Position numbers and translations under genes: made by a program | From: Bacteroidota bacterium | Lineage (GTDB): Bacteria; Bacteroidota; Bacteroidia; Bacteroidales; B18-G4 | Direction of reading: 5' to 3' | Length of the DNA: 51,965 bases | NCBI GenBank assembly: GCA_018831055.1 | Contig: JAHJRE010000228.1 | Location: 1-51,965, forward strand | Shown: positions 8,700 to 17,287 of the stretch, in pieces | How positions within the stretch are numbered: the first letter of the stretch is position 1 | How the letters are laid out: every line of letters begins with the position of its first letter | The notes under the pieces: model-generated | What the model was told of the DNA's origin: nothing | The model's input: only the letters and a program-made list of their open reading frames with translations | Database searches by the model: none

Positions 8700-10001
8700 T
8701 TATTCGTTTTTCAAACACCTGACAGATATAGCAGAATGTTTATCATAGCTGCCTTCCAGGATATAAACCCCGTTGCAAACCAAACCGCGGTTGGCTCCGT
8801 TAGTAGTGCCAAAATCGTCTGAAGACCAATGATCCCCTTCGAGAGTCAGGGCCAGGAAGCTGCCGCTCCAGTCCATAAAAGCACCACCCGGGATGCCGGT
8901 GAAGCCGCTTTCATTGGTTGCCATGTCGTTGCTGCAACCCCAGAGTTCTGTGCCGGCTTTTTTAAGTTTTTCGCTCGGGTAATCTCCCAGGAAAGTAATC
9001 AGTTCCGTCCATTCTGCAATAGTAGGGATATGCCATCCCGCGGGACAGATCCCCTGGGTTCCGGGAGTTGTGGAATAGTTCATCATTTCATCCCACTGGT
9101 ATAAGCCGCCATACACGTCACAATTCGCGGAATTATCGTTGTAACAGTATTTATCGATTGTGCCGTTGTTTTGCATCAGGGTTGTGTGCGGGATCATGGA
9201 ACCGGCATCCAGGTTGTCCTGCATCCAGCATTGGCCTCCGATCTGAACGGTACGGTATGTTTTCCCTTCATAATCGAACCAGGGTAGTCCCGGACAAGGG
9301 ATCCCTTCCTTAATAGTGAAGGTATAGGATGAATTTGACTGGGGTGCATCCTGGATGACATCGCTTCCCAGGATATCAATTGAATTATTGGCATATCCTG
9401 TAAACCTTAGTTCATCTCCGAGCAGAAAGGGGAAGGCATAAATGCCTTCGTATGCTTTGAAATGGTTTGATACCTGCTTTAAACCCATGTAATGTAAACT
9501 GCATTTGTTATCCGCGGCATACGGTGAGTTGGAAATTTTGATAGTACGGATTGAGTTTTTAGAGGATGCCGTAAAGAAACAAAACTGTTCATTGCCCGGG
9601 TATAAGCGGTATTTGTGAGTGCCTTTTTCGCACAGGGCGGAGTGAGAACACAAGTCACGCCCGAGAATATCCGTAATGCGAATATTCAGGATTTCATCTT
9701 CCGGTATATAGACCTCAATGTTTGTAAAAGATCTTGCCGGGTTCGGATAGTTTTGAAAAACGTTAAGATCACCATTAGCGGATGATGGGTTCTCAGAAAT
9801 ATCTGTTGTTATTTCCAATGAGATGGCCGTGTCGGAATAGACCATTAAAATACCGGGCCGGGTCAGGTTCTCGATAAGGATGCTGTCAAGTGAGACATTT
9901 TGACCTTCGTACTGTGCTGTAAAGGTCAAATCAATGGAGGTTTGTCCTGTGATAAGTGTGGACACGATTGCTAAGATCAATGATAAACATGTTTTTTTCA
10001 T
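8700..10001 (-). CDS. Secreted FISUMP-domain protein with an internal sorting-domain-like module
   Basis: 433 aa with a signal peptide (1-20, ending LITGQ). About 75-165 looks like a Por/T9SS-type sandwich (FQNYPNPARSFTNIEVY, then ITDILGRDL), but it is internal. The C-terminal half (about 240-433) is a FISUMP domain (Fibrobacter succinogenes major paralogous domain), with TVQIGGQCWMQDNL, YGGLYQWDEMM, GICPAGWHIPT..EWT.L, GFTGIPGG and AISVRCLKN at the very end. The protein therefore lacks a C-terminal sorting signal, and its route past the outer membrane is unclear. It is a paralogue of the protein at 40587-41951 with the same domain order. Function unknown. Confidence 0.87.
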   Translation of the reverse strand: MKKTCLSLILAIVSTLITGQTSIDLTFTAQYEGQNVSLDSILIENLTRPGILMVYSDTAISLEITTDISENPSSANGDLNVFQNYPNPARSFTNIEVYIPEDEILNIRITDILGRDLCSHSALCEKGTHKYRLYPGNEQFCFFTASSKNSIRTIKISNSPYAADNKCSLHYMGLKQVSNHFKAYEGIYAFPFLLGDELRFTGYANNSIDILGSDVIQDAPQSNSSYTFTIKEGIPCPGLPWFDYEGKTYRTVQIGGQCWMQDNLDAGSMIPHTTLMQNNGTIDKYCYNDNSANCDVYGGLYQWDEMMNYSTTPGTQGICPAGWHIPTIAEWTELITFLGDYPSEKLKKAGTELWGCSNDMATNESGFTGIPGGAFMDWSGSFLALTLEGDHWSSDDFGTTNGANRGLVCNGVYILEGSYDKHSAISVRCLKNE

Positions 10002-10015
10002 AGTAGTTTTTTTTT

Positions 10016-10074
10016 ACCACATTAGGCACAATAGGTCACAATAGACCTAATATGTCCTATTGTGCCGGTGTGGT
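10016..10074. repeat. Spacer inverted repeat, best-preserved copy
   Basis: ACCACATTAGGCACAATAGG (10016-10035) faces CCTATTGTGCCGGTGTGGT (10056-10074). The stem is about 19 bp with a few mismatches, around a 20-base loop that itself contains CACAATAG. It starts six bases after the stop of the minus-strand gene at 10081. Confidence 0.8.
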
Positions 10075-10080
10075 TCATTA

Positions 10081-12828
10081 TTATTTTTTAATAACCTTTT
10101 TAACCATAATTTGATGATCAATTTGCACCCGGATAAAATAAATTCCTGATGGCAGACTGCTTATATCCAGTTGTATCGCATCTGAATCCGGTTTGCTTTC
10201 ATAAAATAAGCCAGTGGACTTTCCACCCATGTCATACACATCAACACGGCAATGTGGAATATGGGCCATGTCGAACCGGCAATGGACAATGTCTGAGACT
10301 GGATTGGGCCAGATGAATATCCTGCTTCCCCATATATTGTCTTCGCCGATTCCTGCCACAGTGGTGGAAAACCCCCAAACTTCGCTCCAGTCGCTTTCTC
10401 CGGCAAGGTTGTCGGCTTTAACTCTCCAGTAATAATGGGTTTCCGGTTGAAGGGTTGCATTGAATTCCACCTGGGTAAGGTTACCGGTATCAATTGTTAT
10501 GGAAGTGAACCCGGCATCTTCAGCGATTTGCAAGCTGTACACGTCCGTCATTCCTGTCTGCTCCCAGCTTAAAACCGGATTTGCGCCCACTTCCTGGCTA
10601 TTGTTCCCGGGAGCGAGCAATACCGGAGCGGTGGGCAGGGTGATAAATCCTTCAATGTTGAGGGTGAGGTTCGGGTCTCCTTCATTCAGGATGTCATTTC
10701 CCAGGATTTCGGATTGTGTCTCGTGATCCCAGAGGTTATATTTTGCAAAAAGTGTTTCCTGTGAAGCCGGCTGGTACCGTATAACCAATCCATGGGTGCC
10801 ATTGTATTGCAGGATGTTTTTACCTTCACCGTCGTCAAGGCCTCCTCCCAGGTTAATAGGGGCAAATACCACGATGCCGGCACTGTCGTTTTCAGCAATG
10901 GTGTTCATTTCAATGGGGCCGGCAAGTCCGTTGGCTATTATTCCGTTCCCGCGACAATCGGAGATAGTATTATTCCTGACTCTCTCCATTCCGCTGCTCA
11001 GAAATCCGGTGTGAGATTTTGTAATGCTGTTGTTTTCGAAAATGCCGGCCTGGCTGTTGCTAATATAGCCGTAATACCCTCCGGTGATAATGTTTCCTGA
11101 AACCTCACCGCTTCCTGCTTTGTTGTTGATCCCAGCGGTTTTCGGCAGCGGTGCAGGATCGCTGAAAGTAATCCTGTTTCCTGTAATATTTGTAGGGGAT
11201 CCGCTTTCGAGGTGCATACCCGTTGCTTTGCCTGTGATATCGAAGGTATTGTTCCTGATGGTAATGGAGCCTGAAGTTGCCTTGATTATCGTATCGCAGG
11301 AACCTGATGGAACAACCATTTCGAAGATGTTGTTTTCAATGAAATGGGCTTCCAGGCCGGCCGGGGCTCCTGAGTTATCACGGATACCTGCATTTATAAA
11401 GGTGTTATCGTTAATCTGAACGTAGGTCACATCATCTCCCTCAATGAAAATATCACCTTCAATAGTGCAGTTCTCAACAGTCAGTTTGTTTCCTTCGTTT
11501 AATGTTTCTCCTTTGGTAGCGGTAACGTACAACAGGTTATGCCGCACCCGGGAACCGCCAATATAGAATTCCGAAAAGACGGGGCCGCCACCCAAAATAT
11601 TCACTGTTGCCGAGGGGATATCTACATTTTTGATAGCAGTGAGGTGTTCTGTATAGGGGGCGGTATTGATAAAGGGAATGTTGATGATGGTACAGGAAGA
11701 ATTTTCACCTTTTACAGTAACCCCGGCTTTCAGGTTAAGGGATGTTAAAGGTGTTTCCGGATAGTTTCCGCAAAAGACATATACGGTATCCCCGGCTGCG
11801 GCATCGTTCAGACCTTCGGCGACAGTATTGTAGGGGTGGTCGAGGCTTCCGTCTTCAATTCCTGAATTATTGTCGTCATCAACGTAAACGGTTCTGGGCG
11901 CTGCAGATCCTGTGTAATGAAGGATCGTGCCATAATCGCCTACGGCCCAGCCATTGGAAGCATTCAGAAAGAATACTCCGTTAAGGTCACGTGTAGTCCC
12001 TGAAGTCTGTTTTATCCAGTTTTCGCCAAAGTCATTGGAATACCAAATATTACCACTGTTTCCGGCGACCCAGCCAATATTTCCACCATTCGGGAAAGAC
12101 ATATCATTCAGGTTGGAGGGGGTAAGGTATTGTGCGGTCCAGTTTTGCCCTCCATCGGAGGACTTAAGGGTGATACCTTCATTCCCTGCGATCAATATCT
12201 GCGAGCCTCTTGGGATAACGCTCCGGAGTCTTTTGGAGATGCCAACACTGATCTGGGTCCATGTTGAGCCTGAATTTTCTGAGTGCAGGATCATGCCTCC
12301 ATCTCCAACGACCATGTGAGAGGGTGATCCGTAATTTATACCATATAATCCGAAAGTTGCCGGGTTATCCTGGAAGGTCCAGGAATCCCCGCCATCAGAA
12401 GTGTAGGCTATCATGCCATATTCCCCGACTGCAAACCCTTCGGCAAGCGATGAGAAATATACCGAATAATAAATGGAATATGTTCCGGTGCTGATGAGTT
12501 CCCAGGAAGTGCCCCCCGAAACCGTTTTTAGCAGTTTCCCGCTTGAACCGCAGATATATCCGCATTCTTCATTCACAAAACAAATGTCGTTCAATGCCTC
12601 CACCGTGTTGCTTTCAATCTCAATCCATGTTTGTCCTCCATCGGTTGTTTGCAGCAAGGTTCCGGAATTACCGGAAATGAATCCTGTTGTGGAATTGATA
12701 AAAAATACGCTGTTCAACTGGTTGGTAACCGGACTGCTGATTGTAGTCCACCCATCCTGGGCGATGGATGGCATCTGTAAAGCAATCAAATAAGTAGTAA
12801 TAAGTAGGAATTTGGTAATTTTTTTCAT
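10081..12828 (-). CDS. T9SS-secreted protein: YCF48-like propeller, beta-helix, Fn3-like domain
   Basis: 915 aa. The signal peptide ends at about 24 (PSIAQ). Residues 25-330 are YCF48/BNR-like blades (FFINSTTGFISGNSGTLLQT, TTDGGQTW, TSDGGDSW, SSDGGQNW). Residues of about 335-730 are a DUF1565-like entry (VYVDDDNNSGIEDG) followed by right-handed beta-helix turns. About 735-820 is an Fn3-like domain (APVLLAPGNNSQEVGANPVL to HYYWRVKADNLAGESDWSEV). The T9SS type A end carries the paired-cysteine variant HCRFDMAHIPHCRVDVYD and ends VKKVIKK. It joins modules found separately in neighbouring genes, suggesting domain shuffling within the locus. Confidence 0.88.
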   Translation of the reverse strand: MKKITKFLLITTYLIALQMPSIAQDGWTTISSPVTNQLNSVFFINSTTGFISGNSGTLLQTTDGGQTWIEIESNTVEALNDICFVNEECGYICGSSGKLLKTVSGGTSWELISTGTYSIYYSVYFSSLAEGFAVGEYGMIAYTSDGGDSWTFQDNPATFGLYGINYGSPSHMVVGDGGMILHSENSGSTWTQISVGISKRLRSVIPRGSQILIAGNEGITLKSSDGGQNWTAQYLTPSNLNDMSFPNGGNIGWVAGNSGNIWYSNDFGENWIKQTSGTTRDLNGVFFLNASNGWAVGDYGTILHYTGSAAPRTVYVDDDNNSGIEDGSLDHPYNTVAEGLNDAAAGDTVYVFCGNYPETPLTSLNLKAGVTVKGENSSCTIINIPFINTAPYTEHLTAIKNVDIPSATVNILGGGPVFSEFYIGGSRVRHNLLYVTATKGETLNEGNKLTVENCTIEGDIFIEGDDVTYVQINDNTFINAGIRDNSGAPAGLEAHFIENNIFEMVVPSGSCDTIIKATSGSITIRNNTFDITGKATGMHLESGSPTNITGNRITFSDPAPLPKTAGINNKAGSGEVSGNIITGGYYGYISNSQAGIFENNSITKSHTGFLSSGMERVRNNTISDCRGNGIIANGLAGPIEMNTIAENDSAGIVVFAPINLGGGLDDGEGKNILQYNGTHGLVIRYQPASQETLFAKYNLWDHETQSEILGNDILNEGDPNLTLNIEGFITLPTAPVLLAPGNNSQEVGANPVLSWEQTGMTDVYSLQIAEDAGFTSITIDTGNLTQVEFNATLQPETHYYWRVKADNLAGESDWSEVWGFSTTVAGIGEDNIWGSRIFIWPNPVSDIVHCRFDMAHIPHCRVDVYDMGGKSTGLFYESKPDSDAIQLDISSLPSGIYFIRVQIDHQIMVKKVIKK

Positions 12829-12855
12829 GATTTATACTTTTAATTTAGTTCATTC

Positions 12856-12962
12856 ACCACATTCGGTACAACCTGTCCTGATGAAAATCGGGAATAGAGC
12901 GCAATAGTTGTGCTGTGCTTGATTCCGGATATTCAGCAGAACAAGTTGTGATTTAAGTGGTT
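12856..12962. repeat. Degenerate spacer inverted repeat
   Basis: ACCACATTCGGTACAACCTG (from 12856) faces CAAGTTGTGATTTAAGTGGT (ending about 12961). Between them lie remnants of the inner hairpin (CCTGATGAAAATCGGG). It immediately follows the stop at 12968 of the minus-strand gene. Confidence 0.5.
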
Positions 12963-12967
12963 TAACA

Positions 12968-15610
12968 TTATAATTTTATTATTTTTTTGGCAATTACTTG
13001 ATTATTAGATATTAGCCTGACGAAATATACACCTGCTGTTAAACTACTTATATCTATATTTATCTTTTCGTTACTTTCATTTTGTAGTTTTTCAACCTTA
13101 ATCACTTTTCCGTACAAGTCAAGAATTTCAATTTTATCAATGGATAAAAATTGTGTGTTGTATACTATAAATTTTGAATAAGTGGGATTAGGATAAATAT
13201 CAATTTCAGGATTCATTATCCTGGATGGATTTAGCCAGGTTAACTGGTCAATAAAGTTGCCGTAGGATCGGAAGGTATTTACTTCCTGGCTGTTGATTTC
13301 CTGTGTAAATCCTGTGTATGTTGCCAGGATCTGGCCATTGTTCCCCGGACAAAGTTTCGGAGCATACTGGATACCTTCGCTGTTATCAATAGTGAACTCC
13401 TGGCCTGCATTCCCATCCGGGCCAACAACAACCCCTACAATATCCTGATCAGGATGTGAATTGGAATAAAGCTGCCAGCAAAGCAAATAATCATTTCCAT
13501 CGAAGGCAACAGACGGTTTTTGGGCATGTTCATAGGTAGAGGCAGGAAAGTAGGTTTGAGAATTAATAATTATTGAACCATCGTTTGCTACAATGCTCCC
13601 ATAAATTGATTCCTTTGATATGCTGCCGGCTTGCCAGGAAACCATGAAATTATTTCCATTGCTGCATACCACAGGATTGCTTGCTGAATTTTGTCCGTTT
13701 GTAAGCTGAATACCATCCGGATTTAATATTGTTCCATCGGTACTGATCAGCGTACCGTAAATATCGTGTGTGCTATTGCGGTAATCTTCCCATATAACGA
13801 GATAATTTGTCCCGTTAAAGGCAATTCTTGGGAAATCCTGGTCGCCATTTGCACTGCAAAGCGTAAAGATTTCACCAAATGTTGCATTCTGGTCTACTAG
13901 TAATCCAAATATATCGTAGGCATTGGAAGTATATTCATACCAGACAATTAAAGATTGTTCTCCATCGGAGCAGACATTAAACTGCCAGCAAAAATCACTT
14001 TCATCGTATATAGTGATACATGGGTCATCCAGCACTTCGCCATCACTGGTCACGCGTGACAATCTGCCACCTGCTGAATATCCCCCGCTGGTTGAGGAAT
14101 TCCAGGTTACCATAAATTCAGCACCATTGAAAGCGACTGAGGGGTTCCAGAATTTCAACGTGTCGTTGTAACCGATCCTGATTCCATCGGGATCGAGAAT
14201 TACGCCTGAAGTATTCACTCTTGTTCCCCATATTTCTATCTGTCCGGTGCGCCAGTCCTCCCACACCACGAGGTAGTTTGTACCATCGAAGGCCGAGGTT
14301 GGATTTGCATGTGCATAGGCGCCAATACTGATATTAAAGCCTTCATTGTCGGGCATGATATAATCCGGAATACTGATTCTGCCGCCCTGAACATCAACCT
14401 CCAGGGGATATTTTTTATTTTCCCACACTGCAAGGGTATAATTTGTTCCGCAGGAGATATCACCGTACCTGGCATTCGTGTTTTCCCAGGCGCCGACGCC
14501 ATAGCCTTCTGGGTTGATCACTGTTCCATCCGGACTAACACAAGTTGCGTAGGTATCCCATCCATTCCTGAGGTCGGTAAACGATACGATGAAATTTGTG
14601 CCGTCAAAATCTATGGCAGGAAACTGTTGCGCTTCTGACTGGTTAGCTATCGGGAATCCGGAAGTATTTGCCACTGTGCCGTCGGGTAGTACAATGGTGC
14701 CAAAAACATCTCCATCATCATCTTCTGAATCATCACCCCAGACTACCAAATATTTTCCGTTTCCAAAACTTACGTCAGGAACCCATTGGTCACCCTGTTT
14801 ATTGGCAATAATAAAACCACCCTGGTCCATAACAATTCCATCTGTGCTTAACCGGGAACCGAGGATATCATCATGAATTGAATACATTCCGGATTCCCAT
14901 ACGATCAGGAAGTTGGTTCCATCGAAGGCCGCTGCCATATCCCCGGTATCATCGTCGATCGTATCAGATACAATTATTCCTTCAGGATCAAGAACATTGG
15001 CATTTTGATCAATTCGAGTACATTTAACGGCATGGACCCCTTTTGCCATGTCTTCACACCACATAATAACGGTCATGTTGTTCCCTGAGGCTGCAGCCGG
15101 GTTGATGTAGGAAACCATGTTAATTGCGGAGGCAGCCTGGATGCCATCAGGGTCTAGAATTTCTCCGGATGGGGTTACACGGGCGAAATAAATATCATAC
15201 TGGAAATTGTTTCTGCGGTCAACCCAAATTACAATGAAATTGCTTCCATCGAATACAACGTCAGCGATAGCCTGCTGAAAATCAGCGGTACATACGGGTA
15301 TTCCCCCAATATCAAGCACATTGCCATCTTCATCGATTCTTGTTGCATAGATGTCAGGGTTTTGACTTGTCTGACCTCTAAAGTCTGTCCATGCTGCTAA
15401 AAAAACATTTCCATTTGAAGCAATTTTCGGGGAAAGTTGTTCATTGATTATACCGGAATACGCAATGTTTTCGTCGAGTAAAAATGATTCTCCAGTAAAA
15501 TGTTCATGGGATTGCTTTAACTGAAGATCTCCTTTATTGTCCTGGGATCTGATTTGAATTGATATTCCTGACAAAAAGGTTAAAATAAAAATTAGATAAA
15601 GGTTTTTCAT
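12968..15610 (-). CDS. T9SS-secreted propeller-like protein with 'DGTNYLVVWED' repeats
   Basis: 880 aa. The signal peptide ends near residue 23 (IQIRSQ). About 55-790 is a series of repeats of roughly 50-60 residues with the pattern (F)DGTNFLVVWED.R.....DI.G..(I/V)...G..L.(D/N)P.GI.(I/L), likely propeller blades. The end is a T9SS type A domain (IYPNPTYSKFIVYNTQ, ILDLYGKVI, LTAGVYFVRLI, AKKIIKL). No enzymatic motif was recognised, and such repeats are usually adhesive or structural. AT content is visibly higher in the sorting domain than in the repeats. Confidence 0.86.
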   Translation of the reverse strand: MKNLYLIFILTFLSGISIQIRSQDNKGDLQLKQSHEHFTGESFLLDENIAYSGIINEQLSPKIASNGNVFLAAWTDFRGQTSQNPDIYATRIDEDGNVLDIGGIPVCTADFQQAIADVVFDGSNFIVIWVDRRNNFQYDIYFARVTPSGEILDPDGIQAASAINMVSYINPAAASGNNMTVIMWCEDMAKGVHAVKCTRIDQNANVLDPEGIIVSDTIDDDTGDMAAAFDGTNFLIVWESGMYSIHDDILGSRLSTDGIVMDQGGFIIANKQGDQWVPDVSFGNGKYLVVWGDDSEDDDGDVFGTIVLPDGTVANTSGFPIANQSEAQQFPAIDFDGTNFIVSFTDLRNGWDTYATCVSPDGTVINPEGYGVGAWENTNARYGDISCGTNYTLAVWENKKYPLEVDVQGGRISIPDYIMPDNEGFNISIGAYAHANPTSAFDGTNYLVVWEDWRTGQIEIWGTRVNTSGVILDPDGIRIGYNDTLKFWNPSVAFNGAEFMVTWNSSTSGGYSAGGRLSRVTSDGEVLDDPCITIYDESDFCWQFNVCSDGEQSLIVWYEYTSNAYDIFGLLVDQNATFGEIFTLCSANGDQDFPRIAFNGTNYLVIWEDYRNSTHDIYGTLISTDGTILNPDGIQLTNGQNSASNPVVCSNGNNFMVSWQAGSISKESIYGSIVANDGSIIINSQTYFPASTYEHAQKPSVAFDGNDYLLCWQLYSNSHPDQDIVGVVVGPDGNAGQEFTIDNSEGIQYAPKLCPGNNGQILATYTGFTQEINSQEVNTFRSYGNFIDQLTWLNPSRIMNPEIDIYPNPTYSKFIVYNTQFLSIDKIEILDLYGKVIKVEKLQNESNEKINIDISSLTAGVYFVRLISNNQVIAKKIIKL

Positions 15611-15710
15611 AATGGTGTTGTTTTGCGTTTTGTTTTTAAATATTGTGCCTTTAAAGATTTAAAAGTTTAAAAACAGTTATTGAATTATTAGTTTTTAATG
15701 ATCTTTTTTC

Positions 15711-15803
15711 ACCACAATAGGCACAGTAGGGCACAAAGATTCACATAGAATCCTATCCCTAGTTTTCGGGATAAGTTGTGTTTCCTATTGTGTTCTATGT
15801 GGT
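15711..15803. repeat. Spacer inverted repeat
   Basis: ACCACAATAGGCACAGTAGG (from 15711) faces CCTATTGTGTTCTATGTGGT (ending 15803). The inner part has ATCCC and GGGAT arms around TAGTTTTC. It begins six bases after the minus-strand stop at 15810, as in the other copies. Confidence 0.7.
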
Positions 15804-15809
15804 TTATTA

Positions 15810-17285
15810 TCATAATTTGATGATCTTCTTCACAAGTATTTGATTTTCATGATATATTCTGACAAAGTAGATACCCGCAGGGAAAGCACTCACGTCAATA
15901 CTTGTTTCCTCTTCTCCTCTGCTCCCTTTCTCTTCTTCCAAAACGACCTCGCCAAACAAATCAAACAATTCCACACGGATTATCCGCTGACTAAAGATCG
16001 AAGACTTCAGGTAGACAACCGAACTTGCAGGATTGGGGTATAGTATCCAATCATCCTGGTACAGCTCATCTATTCCCGCGTTTCCGGAATAGAAATAGTA
16101 ATCTCTGAAATGCAATAAATACTCACCTATGTGAACCACGTAGCTGTAATACGAGTCGGTATGCAGACGGGTCAGGCTGTCGTATTGAAAGAGATGGCAG
16201 TCAACCAGTTCCCATGCCTCATCGGGTTGTAACCATTGAAAAAGTGAATCCGACAATTGTATGGTTCCATCCTGATAAGAATATCTCCGCTCATAGGTAG
16301 GCACCCATTGTGCCTGGTCATTTCCTGAATATGTCCGGTAATGCACAAGACTACCATAGCTATTATAGGTCATTTCCGCTTTAAGGTCAGGGTACCAAGT
16401 GACCAGATCTTCACCGATCCTGTAATAGGCATAAAGGATCAGGCTGTCGCTATCGTCCCAGCCCCAGTCATCCTTCTCTTTATCAATCCAGATTTCTTCG
16501 CCTTCATCGTATTCAGAGTACAAAGAGTTGGTTTTTCTGTTATAAGTATCGTACCAGTATTGATGCCTTACTGTCAGGTACCATAACCCGGTGCCGGTAT
16601 TATATATCTGATGAATATTTTCAATCTCATTGCCCGAGCCATCGTATTGGTAGTCAATTCGTTCAGATGGATAGATCACCCCTCCGAAATCTTCGTCCGG
16701 TTCCCAGATGGTCAGGTGTTGCAGCAAACCATCCAAGCCGTAATCATAAATGTCGTAAGAAGCAGTATCCCATTGCTCCGATGCCGTGTTCCACTCGAGA
16801 TGGTTTCTTCGCAGGATCTTATTTTGTGCATCGTACAAAAAAACATCCCAGTGATAGTTTTGCCAGTCGCTCAGTGTATAATTCCAGGTATAATAATAAT
16901 ATTGGACTTTATTCCCATTGTTGTCGTATTCGATGGTCTCTTTCATCCATCCTTTATATGCTGAGGTATTGATATCCCATTCGTAGATTGCCCACAAGGT
17001 GCGTCTGTCGTGGCTATCGTATTCCCATAAATCTTTTCGTTGGGGTATCCAAAGGTTCAGGGACTGTTCTCTGGTGAATTTTTCCGATTCGATCGTATGC
17101 ATATGACTGTCGTAGCGATATTTTGTCAGGGTGTTCAATGTTGAATCCCCATAGGCATCGAATTTCCATGCAATAATAGAATCGGGACAGGCCGGGGGCA
17201 TGATCCCATTTTCTGTTTCCTGGGCAATGATTCCTGGAAAGAGGCCAAGGCAGAAAAGCAGCAAAATGAAATAAGGCTTTGTCAT
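15810..17285 (-). CDS. T9SS-secreted protein with W/YD-type repeats
   Basis: 491 aa. Signal peptide 1-21 (LFPGIIAQ). Residues of about 55-400 are degenerate repeats of roughly 30 residues with W(E/D)..., YEYDSHDRRT, IEYDNNGNKV and DYQYDGSGNEI, distantly like those at 930-2666. The T9SS type A domain (about 415-491) has WILYPNPASSVVYL, LFDLFGEVVL, a purine-coded KGSRGEEETS loop, FPAGIYFVRI and VKKIIKL. Its start codon lies 2 bases after the stop of the upstream 915-aa gene, so the two are probably cotranscribed and translationally coupled. Function unknown. Confidence 0.87.
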   Translation of the reverse strand: MTKPYFILLLFCLGLFPGIIAQETENGIMPPACPDSIIAWKFDAYGDSTLNTLTKYRYDSHMHTIESEKFTREQSLNLWIPQRKDLWEYDSHDRRTLWAIYEWDINTSAYKGWMKETIEYDNNGNKVQYYYYTWNYTLSDWQNYHWDVFLYDAQNKILRRNHLEWNTASEQWDTASYDIYDYGLDGLLQHLTIWEPDEDFGGVIYPSERIDYQYDGSGNEIENIHQIYNTGTGLWYLTVRHQYWYDTYNRKTNSLYSEYDEGEEIWIDKEKDDWGWDDSDSLILYAYYRIGEDLVTWYPDLKAEMTYNSYGSLVHYRTYSGNDQAQWVPTYERRYSYQDGTIQLSDSLFQWLQPDEAWELVDCHLFQYDSLTRLHTDSYYSYVVHIGEYLLHFRDYYFYSGNAGIDELYQDDWILYPNPASSVVYLKSSIFSQRIIRVELFDLFGEVVLEEEKGSRGEEETSIDVSAFPAGIYFVRIYHENQILVKKIIKL

Positions 17286-17287
17286 GG

